Under the pieces are notes generated by a model, which saw nothing but the letters and a program-made list of their open reading frames with translations, did not search any database and was not told the origin of the DNA. Shown in pieces: positions 1 to 6,147 of a stretch of DNA of 10,524 nucleotides. Location of the stretch: positions 1-10,524 of the forward strand of contig JACQTM010000141.1 of assembly GCA_016210825.1 (NCBI GenBank), written 5' to 3'. The translations under genes were made by a program, and so were the position numbers. Each line of letters begins with the position of its first letter. Position 1 is the first letter of the stretch. Source of the DNA: Hyphomicrobiales bacterium (GTDB taxonomy: Bacteria; Pseudomonadota; Alphaproteobacteria; Rhizobiales; Xanthobacteraceae).

Positions 1-110
1 CGGCATTTATGCACCTTGGACGGATGGTGGAGTTTGACGTGACAACCAACATCTTTACGAGCCCGAAAGAACGCAAAACGCAAGATTATATCACCGGGCG
101 ATTTGGATAA
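1..110 (+). CDS. pstB: PstB, phosphate ABC transporter ATP-binding protein (3' end only)
   Basis: This is the last 35 codons of a gene that enters from the left, read in the frame beginning at base 3 and ending at a TAA at 108-110. The peptide contains AFMHLGRMVEFD, then NIFTSP, and ends DYITGRFG. That is the characteristic C-terminus of PstB, the cytoplasmic ATPase of the PstSCAB high-affinity phosphate importer. Walker A/B and signature motifs lie outside the window. phoU follows after 9 bp and phoB after that, which is the usual end of a pst-phoU-phoB operon and supports the call. Only the tail is visible, so nothing can be said about whether the whole gene is intact. Confidence 0.93.
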   Translation, partial: AFMHLGRMVEFDVTTNIFTSPKERKTQDYITGRFG

Positions 111-119
111 GAGGAAGCC

Positions 120-839
120 ATGCCGATGTCAGACCACACGTTGAAGGTATTCGACGAGGAGCTTCAGCAGCTCACGCGCAAGGTCGCGGAGATGGGCGGA
201 TTGGCGGAGAAGGAAATCGCGGATTCGGTGGAGGCGCTTGTGCGGCGCGACCTCGATCTCGCCAAACGCGTAATCGCCCTCGATGCATCAATCGACACAC
301 TGCAACGCGAGATCGAGGAAAAAGCAATCCTGACCATCGCGCGGCGCCAGCCAATGGCGGTGGATCTGCGCGAGATCGTGAGTGCGTTGCGCGTTGCCAA
401 TGATCTGGAGCGCATTGGCGATCTCGCCAAGAATATCGCCAAGCGCGTGCTGGCGCTGTCCGGGGATTTCCCGCCGCAAAAGCTAATTCGCGGCGTCGAA
501 CATATGTCGGCGCTGGTACTCGGCCAGCTCAAGGAGGTGCTCGACGCTTACGCGGCGCGCGATTTGACGCGCGCCATTGCGGTGTGGCGCGGCGATGAAG
601 AGATCGACGCCATGTGCACGTCGCTGTTCCGCGAGCTCCTCACCTACATGATGGAGGATCCGCACAACATCACCTTCTGCATCCATTTGTTGTTCTGCGC
701 CAAGAATATCGAGCGCATGGGCGACCACGCGACCAATATCGCGGAGACCGTGCATTACATGATCGAAGGCCATCCAATCGCCGATCAGCGGCCGAAGGGG
801 GATACGACGGCCTTCGCCGCGATGCCGATGCGCAGCTGA
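120..839 (+). CDS. phoU: PhoU, phosphate signalling regulator
   Basis: PhoU is a cytoplasmic all-helical protein that links the Pst transporter to the PhoR/PhoB two-component system and keeps the Pho regulon off when phosphate is plentiful. The 239-residue product has the usual family length and the two repeated three-helix bundles. Each repeat carries the metal-cluster motif: E97-R-I-G-D101 in the first and E198-R-M-G-D202 in the second. The start is uncertain: GAGGAAG at 111-117 lies close to the ATG at 120, and a second in-frame ATG at 126 (giving MSDHTLKVFDEEL) is also plausible and matches family N-termini well. It sits 9 bp after pstB and 13 bp before phoB, so all three are probably cotranscribed. 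Confidence 0.95.
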   Translation: MPMSDHTLKVFDEELQQLTRKVAEMGGLAEKEIADSVEALVRRDLDLAKRVIALDASIDTLQREIEEKAILTIARRQPMAVDLREIVSALRVANDLERIGDLAKNIAKRVLALSGDFPPQKLIRGVEHMSALVLGQLKEVLDAYAARDLTRAIAVWRGDEEIDAMCTSLFRELLTYMMEDPHNITFCIHLLFCAKNIERMGDHATNIAETVHYMIEGHPIADQRPKGDTTAFAAMPMRS

Positions 840-852
840 TCGAGAGCTAACG

Positions 853-1563
853 ATGAACGGCACCAAGGCCCATATCCTGATCGTCGAGGACGAAGAGCCG
901 CTCACTCTACTGCTGCGTTACAATCTTGAATCCGAAGGTTACGACGTCGAGACTGTCGGGCGCGGGGACGAAGCGGATACCCGGCTCAAGGAACGCGTGC
1001 CCGATCTCATCGTGCTCGATTGGATGCTGCCCGGACTGTCCGGGATCGAGCTTTGCCGCCGCCTGCGTGCACGACCGGAAACCAAGAATCTGCCGATCAT
1101 CATGCTAACCGCGCGCGGAGAAGAGAGCGAGCGCGTGCGCGGCCTTGCCACCGGCGCCGACGACTACATCGTCAAGCCGTTCTCCGTGCCGGAACTTGTC
1201 GCGCGCGTCGGCGCGCTGCTGCGCCGGGCCAAACCCGAGCGCATTGCCGATGTACTCACGCTGGGCGACATCGAACTCGACCGGCAGAAAAAACGCGTCT
1301 CCCGCGCCGGCCGTGATGTCGACCTTGGCCCAACCGAATATCGTTTGCTGGAATTTTTCATGGAGCGGCCGGGCCGGGTCTTATCACGCGAGCAATTGCT
1401 CGATGGCGTGTGGGGAAGCGAGGTCTATATCGACGAACGCACGGTGGATGTGCATGTCGGCCGCCTGCGTAAGGCGCTCAACCGCGGACGCGCGGTGGAT
1501 CCGATCCGCACCGTGCGTGGTGCGGGCTATGCGCTCAACGATCGCTTCGCGAAGATCGCCTGA
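853..1563 (+). CDS. phoB: PhoB, phosphate regulon response regulator
   Basis: An OmpR/PhoB-class response regulator of 236 residues. The N-terminal receiver domain (about 7-122) has the acidic pocket E12-D13, phosphoacceptor D56 (in VLDWMLPG), switch T86 and conserved K108 (in DDYIVKPF). The C-terminal winged-helix DNA-binding domain (about 135-232) includes GPTEYRLLEFF, the recognition region around RTVDVHVGRLRKAL, and the terminal RTVRGAGYAL wing. When phosphorylated by PhoR under phosphate limitation, it binds Pho boxes and activates uptake genes. The assignment as PhoB rather than another OmpR-type regulator rests on its place directly behind pstB-phoU. phoR is not in the window and presumably lies upstream of pst. 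The gene ends 3 bp from convergent gcrA with no hairpin terminator between them. Confidence 0.95.
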   Translation: MNGTKAHILIVEDEEPLTLLLRYNLESEGYDVETVGRGDEADTRLKERVPDLIVLDWMLPGLSGIELCRRLRARPETKNLPIIMLTARGEESERVRGLATGADDYIVKPFSVPELVARVGALLRRAKPERIADVLTLGDIELDRQKKRVSRAGRDVDLGPTEYRLLEFFMERPGRVLSREQLLDGVWGSEVYIDERTVDVHVGRLRKALNRGRAVDPIRTVRGAGYALNDRFAKIA

Positions 1564-1566
1564 ATT

Positions 1567-2061
1567 TTATCCCCGGGATGAGCGCCTGTCGCGGCGGCGA
1601 TCCGCAGCCGGCTGATAGGCGACGCGTGAATGATAGCCGCAATAGGGGAGCCCGACGATTGGTTTGCCGCCGCAGAAAAAGAAATCGGCGGTCGCCGGGT
1701 CGCCGATCGGCCAGCGGCAGGTTTCTTCATTAAGCTCAAGCAGCGTTCGCCGCTGGCCGATGGGAATGATATTCTCGATCACTTCCGGCTCGGGATCGAC
1801 ATCGTAGTCGTAAGCAAGCGCCGTATTCCCGCGCATGGAGGTGCGCGAGACGCGCATCATATGCGATGGCGCGCGCGACTTGCGCGGACGCGGCGACGAA
1901 GACGATGGTGATTTCGCGCGCCCCGACAGACCGAGCCTGTGCACCTTGCCGATTACCGCGTTGCGAGTGATGCCGCCGAGCTCGGCGGCGATCTGGGAAG
2001 CGGACAAGCCGTCCGCCCAAAGCTTCTTGAGAAGTTCGACGCGCTCGTCGTTCCACGTCAT
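1567..2061 (-). CDS. gcrA: GcrA, cell-cycle transcriptional regulator
   Basis: GcrA is the alphaproteobacterial cell-cycle regulator. It recruits sigma70 RNA polymerase to promoters carrying CcrM-methylated GANTC sites. The 164-residue product opens with the family hallmark MTWNDERVELLKKLW, followed by a helix-turn-helix (SASQIAAELGGITRNAVIGKVHRLGL, about 20-45). A basic Ser/Arg-rich linker (50-75) leads to the conserved C-terminal sigma-interacting region with CRWPIGDP, DFFFCGGKP and PYCGYHSRVAYQP. C115, C130, C141 and H144 form a possible metal-binding set (inference). The ATG at 2059-2061 was chosen because it begins the family N-terminus and has GGGAGA about 5-10 bases upstream; an in-frame ATG at 2124 would add 21 residues unlike the family. 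Two GANTC sites lie within 51 bp upstream of the start. Confidence 0.94.
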   Translation of the reverse strand: MTWNDERVELLKKLWADGLSASQIAAELGGITRNAVIGKVHRLGLSGRAKSPSSSSPRPRKSRAPSHMMRVSRTSMRGNTALAYDYDVDPEPEVIENIIPIGQRRTLLELNEETCRWPIGDPATADFFFCGGKPIVGLPYCGYHSRVAYQPAADRRRDRRSSRG

Positions 2062-2112
2062 GAGTCTCTCCCGGTTCGGAGCGCCGCGCGGCGGCAATGC
2101 TCCGTCAGAATC
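2062..2112. promoter_or_regulatory. gcrA: GANTC (CcrM methylation) sites upstream of gcrA
   Basis: GAGTC at 2062-2066, touching the gcrA start codon, and GAATC at 2108-2112 both match GANTC, the palindromic target of the CcrM adenine methyltransferase. A third copy, GAGTC, is at 2246-2250. GcrA is known to act through methylated GANTC in promoters, so these are candidate autoregulatory or cell-cycle timing sites. By chance one GANTC per roughly 280 bp is expected at this base composition, so the clustering is suggestive only. No clear -35/-10 pair was found for gcrA. Confidence 0.45.
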
Positions 2113-2289
2113 CACCCCCCGCATCGGGCAGCCTTATGGCCAACCCAATGTGACGCCCACGCGAAAATACTCAGAAAGTTATCCGCCGCACGAGATGTCG
2201 TATCTGACGGTGACAAGCGTACAATATCGAGTTACTACCGCGCAAGAGTCCGGCGATGCTGCATCCACATCTTCCGTGCCGATGTCCAC

Positions 2290-2337
2290 CGATTGTTGCG
2301 GCGGCAGTCGATTGCGGCGCGCAATCGCCTTCGATTG
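2290..2337. repeat. CGATTG repeats and 8-bp inverted repeat at the argD promoter
   Basis: CGATTG occurs on the plus strand at 2290-2295, 2309-2314 and 2332-2337 and on the minus strand at 2322-2327, with one further minus-strand copy at 2417-2422. The copies at 2309 and 2322 are the outer parts of a perfect inverted repeat, CGATTGCG (2309-2316) and CGCAATCG (2320-2327), with a GCG spacer. The copy at 2332 overlaps the -35 element. This arrangement suggests an operator for an unidentified regulator of argDF. It is a sequence observation, with function inferred. Confidence 0.4.
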
Positions 2338-2362
2338 ACAGCGCAAGGCGGGCAAATACAAT
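2335..2362 (+). promoter_or_regulatory. Sigma70-type promoter of argD-argF-hslO
   Basis: TTGACA at 2335-2340 is a perfect -35 element. TACAAT at 2357-2362 matches the -10 consensus at five of six positions, with a 16-bp spacer. The predicted transcription start is around 2369-2371, leaving a leader of about 65 nt before the argD GTG. No other pair of this quality was seen in the gcrA-argD region. Confidence 0.7.
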
Positions 2363-2370
2363 ATCACCGC

Positions 2371-2392
2371 GTGCCGCCCGAAGAGGCGGCAC
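2371..2392 (+). other. Stem-loop at the 5' end of the argD leader
   Basis: GTGCCGCC (2371-2378) pairs perfectly with GGCGGCAC (2385-2392) across a CGAAGA loop. It lies at the predicted transcription start, so the message would begin with a stable hairpin. The bases after it are AATTCATTTC rather than a run of T, so it is a poor intrinsic terminator. A role in mRNA stability or as a protein target is more likely (inference). Confidence 0.5.
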
Positions 2393-2434
2393 AATTCATT
2401 TCTCCGCATTCACTCGCAATCGGATACCCGTGAC

Positions 2435-3643
2435 GTGACGTCGAACTTATTGCCGACTTATCTGCGCGCCGACCTTGCCTTCGAGCGGGGCGAGGGGGTC
2501 TGGCTTATCGCAACTGACGGCACGCGTTACCTTGATTTTGCCGCCGGCGTCGCTGTCAACGCGCTTGGCCATGCGCACCCGCGCCTCGTTGACGCCTTGT
2601 ATGCCCAGGCCCAGAAGGTCTGGCACGTCTCTAACCTTTACCGGATTCCAGAAGCGGAACGACTGGCGCAACGTCTGTGCGCTGCGACCTATGCCGATAC
2701 GGTTTTCTTCGCCAATTCCGGTGCCGAAGCGATGGAATGCGCGATCAAGATGGCGCGCAAGTTTCACGCGGCGAATGGCAAGCCCGAGCGCTACCGCATC
2801 GTTACCTATGAGGGCGCATTCCATGGCCGTACCCTTGCAACCATTGCAGCGGGTGGGCAGCAGAAATATCTCGAAGGATTCGGACCGCCGGTCGACGGCT
2901 TCGATCAAGTGCCATTCGCCGATTTTGAGGCCACCAAGCGCGCATTGGGCGAGGCGACGGCTGCGATCTTGATCGAACCGATTCAAGGCGAGGGCGGTGT
3001 GCGCGTGGCGTCGCCGCAAATCCTCAAATCGCTCCGAAAGCTTTGCGACGAGCGCGGGCTACTGCTTATTTTTGACGAGGTGCAAACTGGCATCGGCCGG
3101 ACCGGCGAATTGTTCGCCTATCAGCGCGCGGGTGTGACACCCGACATCATGGCGATCGCCAAAGCCATCGGTGGCGGCTTTCCGCTCGGCGCCTGCCTTG
3201 CCACCGCCGAAGCGTCCAAGGGCATGACCACTGGCACCCATGGCTCGACGTTCGGCGGCAACCCGCTGGCTATGGCGGTCGGCAATGCCGTGCTCGATGT
3301 GGTGCTCGATCCGGCCTTCATCGACAATGTGCGCAAGCGCGCCCTTGTGCTCAAGCAGCGGCTGGCGGAGATTAAAGACAAGTATCCGACCGTCATCGCG
3401 GAGGTGCGCGGGGAGGGCTTGCTGATCGGTTTGCGCGCGGTCGGGCCCAACGGCGATCTCGTCAACGCATTGCGGGCGGAAAAACTACTCACCGTTGCTG
3501 CCGGCGATAACGTTGTCCGCCTGCTCCCGCCACTCATTGTCGGCGATGCGGAGATCGGCGAAGCCATTGCAATGATCGACCGCGCCTGCGCGCACTTGGC
3601 GCGCGCACCGGCGGCTGCGACCAAGCAGGGAGCCGCGGTGTGA
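2435..3643 (+). CDS. argD: ArgD, acetylornithine aminotransferase
   Basis: A PLP-dependent class-III aminotransferase of 402 residues that converts N-acetylglutamate semialdehyde to N-acetylornithine in arginine synthesis. Many ArgD proteins also serve as succinyl-diaminopimelate aminotransferase in lysine synthesis. Visible motifs are NSGAEA (94-99, cofactor phosphate site), the FDEVQTGIGRTG stretch with PLP-contacting D214, the Schiff-base lysine K243 in IAKAIGGGFP, and HGSTFGGNPLA (269-279). The GTG at 2435 is the only start that gives the family N-terminus (LLPTYLRADLAFERGEG). The frame stays open upstream without an ATG, and no good Shine-Dalgarno sequence precedes it. Its stop overlaps the argF start by 4 bp, which argues for the arginine rather than another omega-aminotransferase role. 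Confidence 0.95.
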   Translation: MTSNLLPTYLRADLAFERGEGVWLIATDGTRYLDFAAGVAVNALGHAHPRLVDALYAQAQKVWHVSNLYRIPEAERLAQRLCAATYADTVFFANSGAEAMECAIKMARKFHAANGKPERYRIVTYEGAFHGRTLATIAAGGQQKYLEGFGPPVDGFDQVPFADFEATKRALGEATAAILIEPIQGEGGVRVASPQILKSLRKLCDERGLLLIFDEVQTGIGRTGELFAYQRAGVTPDIMAIAKAIGGGFPLGACLATAEASKGMTTGTHGSTFGGNPLAMAVGNAVLDVVLDPAFIDNVRKRALVLKQRLAEIKDKYPTVIAEVRGEGLLIGLRAVGPNGDLVNALRAEKLLTVAAGDNVVRLLPPLIVGDAEIGEAIAMIDRACAHLARAPAAATKQGAAV

Positions 3644-4578
3644 GTGCCAACGATATCCGGCATTTCCTCGATCTCTGCGATATTCCGGCCGAGACATTAC
3701 GCGGCATGATCGCGTCCGCGCGCGCCATGAAGGCCGCGCGCCGCGAGAGCCGGAATGGCTCGGGGCGGCCGCTGGCCGGTCAAATGCTCGCCATGATCTT
3801 CGACAAGCCTTCGACGCGTACGCGCGTTTCCTTCGACGTCGCCATGCGCCAGCTCGGCGGCGACACCATTGTGCTTACCGGCCCAGAGATGCAGCTTGGA
3901 CGCGGCGAGACCATTGCCGATACCGCGCGCGTACTTTCGCGTTATGTGGATGCGATCATGGTGCGTACGCTCGATCACGACGTCGTAGTCGAATTGGCAC
4001 GGCACGCAGCCGTTCCAGTGATCAACGGGCTGACCAAGCGTTCGCATCCCTGCCAGGTGCTCGCCGACGTCATGACCTTCGAAGAGCATCGCGGCCCGAT
4101 CAAAGGGCGGATCGTCGCTTGGACCGGGGACGCCAACAACGTGTTGGCCTCCTGGATGCACGCGGCCGAACGCTTCGCCTTTCGTCTGCAGGTGGCGACA
4201 CCGCCCGAGTTTAAGCCGCCAAAATGGCTCACCGACTGGATGACGAAGGCCGGCGCGGCCATCGAGCTCGGCAGCGATCCTAGTATCGCCGTGCGCAGTG
4301 CCGATTGCGTGGTCACCGACACTTGGGTGTCGATGGGCGACGAGAAATCCGCCGGTCACCGGCACGATCTGCTAAAGCCCTATCAGGTCAACGGCGCGCT
4401 CATGAAGTTGGCGAAGCCTGGTGCCTTGTTCATGCATTGTCTGCCGGCTCATCGCGGTGAGGAGGTTACCGACGAGGTGATGGATGGTCCGCAATCGGTG
4501 GTTTTCGACGAGGCGGAGAACCGCCTGCACGCCCAGAAGAGCATCCTTAGCTGGTGCCTGCATGCGGAGGCGCAATGA
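3640..4578 (+). CDS. argF: ArgF, ornithine carbamoyltransferase
   Basis: This cytoplasmic enzyme joins carbamoyl phosphate and ornithine to give citrulline. The 312-residue length is normal for the family. The carbamoyl-phosphate loop S58-T-R-T-R62, MVRT (107-110) and HPCQ (136-139) are present, as are the ornithine-binding D227 with S231-M-G233 and the catalytic HCLP (266-269) in FMHCLPAHRGEE. These identify an ornithine rather than aspartate carbamoyltransferase. Translation probably starts at the GTG at 3640, which overlaps the argD TGA in a GTGA arrangement, so the two are likely translationally coupled. The gene ends in a 4-bp overlap with hslO. Confidence 0.96.
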   Translation: MSANDIRHFLDLCDIPAETLRGMIASARAMKAARRESRNGSGRPLAGQMLAMIFDKPSTRTRVSFDVAMRQLGGDTIVLTGPEMQLGRGETIADTARVLSRYVDAIMVRTLDHDVVVELARHAAVPVINGLTKRSHPCQVLADVMTFEEHRGPIKGRIVAWTGDANNVLASWMHAAERFAFRLQVATPPEFKPPKWLTDWMTKAGAAIELGSDPSIAVRSADCVVTDTWVSMGDEKSAGHRHDLLKPYQVNGALMKLAKPGALFMHCLPAHRGEEVTDEVMDGPQSVVFDEAENRLHAQKSILSWCLHAEAQ

Positions 4579-5573
4579 CCGATATCGCCATCCCCACCCG
4601 CGCGCCGTCGGCGATCTCGGCTGACGATTCCATCCTGCCCTTCGAGGTGGCCGCGCTCGATCTGCGTGGCCGTGTCGCGCGGTTCGGACCGGCGGTGGAC
4701 GAAATTCTGACCCGACACAATTACCCAGCGCCGGTGGCGACGCTGCTCGGCGAGGCAATCGTGCTCGGCGTGTTATTCGGCTCGGCACTCAAGTTCGAGG
4801 GCCGCTTCATCCTGCAAACCCAGACCGACGGCCCCGTGCGCATGCTGATCGTCGATTTCACGACGCCCGGTAAGGTCCGCGCCTGCGCGCGGTTCGACAA
4901 GACGCGCATCGCGGCGGCGATCGCAGCGGGTGAAATCAATGCCGGCGCGCTGCTCGGCAAGGGTCATCTCGCGATGACCATTGATCGTGGACCCGACATG
5001 AATCGCTATCAGGGGCTCGTCGCGCTCGATGGCGGGGGGCTCGAACAAGCCGCGCACGAGTATTTTCGCCGTTCCGAACAGATTCCAACCCGCGTGCGCC
5101 TCGCGGTCGCCGAGGAATTGCGCCGCGATCCGCAGGGCGCGCGTCATCGTTGGCGTGCCGGCGGCGTCATGCTGCAATTTCTCCCGAAGTCGGAAGAGCG
5201 CATGCGCCGCGCGGATCTCGATCCTGGCGACGCGCCCGAGGGCGTAGTGCCGCATATCGTTCCCGAAGACGACGCCTGGGTGGAGGGACGGTCGCTGATC
5301 GCAACCGTGGAAGACATCGAATTGATCGACCCGGAAATATCGAGCGAGCGTCTCGTCTATCGGCTCTTTCATGAGCGTGGCGTGCGGGTCTTCCGGAGCG
5401 TGGACATCGCCGCCGCCTGTTCGTGCTCGCGGCCCGGTGTGTCATCGATGTTACGCAGCTTCTCGCAGGACGACCGCAACCAGATGGTCGAAAATGGCGT
5501 CATTTCCGTCACCTGCGAGTTCTGCAACCGCACCTATGAGTTTTCGCCGCAGGAAGTTGTGGAATCGTCCTGA
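4575..5573 (+). CDS. hslO: HslO (Hsp33), redox-regulated molecular chaperone
   Basis: Hsp33 is an ATP-independent cytoplasmic holdase that is switched on by oxidation of a C-terminal zinc centre. The 332-residue product has the N-terminal Hsp33 core (about 20-240) and an intact switch: C282-S-C284 and C314-E-F-C317, the CXC plus CXXC zinc cysteines. The ATG at 4575 was chosen because GGAGG lies at 4566-4570 and the start overlaps the argF stop (ATGA). An upstream in-frame ATG at 4554 lies inside argF and adds seven unlikely residues. It is somewhat longer than the ~290-residue Escherichia coli protein, mainly because of an N-terminal extension and an internal acidic loop. Coupling to argDF recurs in related bacteria (from memory). 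Confidence 0.95.
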   Translation: MTDIAIPTRAPSAISADDSILPFEVAALDLRGRVARFGPAVDEILTRHNYPAPVATLLGEAIVLGVLFGSALKFEGRFILQTQTDGPVRMLIVDFTTPGKVRACARFDKTRIAAAIAAGEINAGALLGKGHLAMTIDRGPDMNRYQGLVALDGGGLEQAAHEYFRRSEQIPTRVRLAVAEELRRDPQGARHRWRAGGVMLQFLPKSEERMRRADLDPGDAPEGVVPHIVPEDDAWVEGRSLIATVEDIELIDPEISSERLVYRLFHERGVRVFRSVDIAAACSCSRPGVSSMLRSFSQDDRNQMVENGVISVTCEFCNRTYEFSPQEVVESS

Positions 5574-5579
5574 TCGACG

Positions 5580-5972
5580 TCAATTGATCGTGCGCTCGGC
5601 GTGCGACGAATCGAGCGAAAAAGCGGGTATCTCGATATCGAATTTTTCGCCGGTAACCGTGATCATGCCGTAGCTGCCGGCCATGAATCCCGAGGGCGTC
5701 GGCAGCGGCACGCCACTCGTGTATTCGTAGAAGTCACCGGGCTGCAGCAATGGTTCCTCGCCGACCACGCCCGCGCCACGGACCTCCTGAACCCGCCCCG
5801 TGGCGTCGGTGATGTGCCAATAGCGAGTCTTGAGCTGCACCGCCTGGCGACCACGATTGGTGATGCCAATCGTATAGGCCCAGAAGTATTGGCCGCTTTG
5901 CGGGGAGGAGCGCTCGGCGAGAAAGCGCGGCTTTACGGTGACCTCGATATCGCGGGTGACGGCACGGTACAT
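5580..5972 (-). CDS. apaG: ApaG, Co2+/Mg2+ efflux-associated protein
   Basis: ApaG (DUF525) is a small protein with a fibronectin-type-III-like beta fold. Its biochemical role is not settled, although it was linked to Co2+ resistance and Mg2+ efflux in enterobacteria. The 130-residue product carries the family signatures YFWAYTIGITN, VQLKTRYWHITDATGRVQEVRGAGVVGEEP (with the GxGxxG-like GAGVVG) and YTSGVPLPTPSGFMAGSYGM, and ends PAFSLDSSHAERTIN. The start MYRAVTRDIEVTV matches the family, although no strong Shine-Dalgarno sequence is visible upstream. It is convergent with hslO, with 6 bp between stops. Next to argDF-hslO it follows the usual layout in this bacterial group. Confidence 0.94.
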   Translation of the reverse strand: MYRAVTRDIEVTVKPRFLAERSSPQSGQYFWAYTIGITNRGRQAVQLKTRYWHITDATGRVQEVRGAGVVGEEPLLQPGDFYEYTSGVPLPTPSGFMAGSYGMITVTGEKFDIEIPAFSLDSSHAERTIN

Positions 5973-6147
5973 GGGACGGATCGATCTCGTTCTTCGGGTC
6001 TACGTGACGTGGCCTTATCGTGCGATAGTGAATAACCTCACGCCTGGACTTGCAATGGCTACGCTACGATAGCTCCACAATTCGCCGCTTTCCGGGCTGG
6101 AATTTCAATCCGGCAATAGCCATTAATTTAAGTCCGACGATCCTGGA
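5973..6147. other. Divergent intergenic region between apaG and opgC
   Basis: This 175-bp spacer should hold promoters for both apaG and the opgC operon, but no convincing -35/-10 pair was found on either strand. It contains two small inverted repeats: TATCG-TG-CGATA (6016-6027) and GCTA-CGA-TAGC (6063-6073), which share CGATAG. The stretch before opgC is AT-rich. No small gene or RNA could be supported. Confidence 0.35.

Noticed and set aside
2062..2124. N-terminal extension of gcrA starting at 2124
   Set aside because: The family begins with MTWNDERV at 2061; the extra 21 residues are unlike GcrA and the shorter start has a suitable ribosome binding site.
2215..2230. A second TACAAT (2220-2225) as another argD promoter
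   Set aside because: No acceptable -35 element lies 16-18 bp upstream, whereas the pair at 2335/2357 is nearly consensus.
2371..2392. Intrinsic terminator or attenuator ahead of argD
   Set aside because: The hairpin is perfect, but it lies at the predicted transcription start and is not followed by a T run.
3697..4365. A 222-codon minus-strand reading frame opposite argF
   Set aside because: It is the antisense shadow of a well-supported argF gene, with no ribosome binding site or family resemblance.
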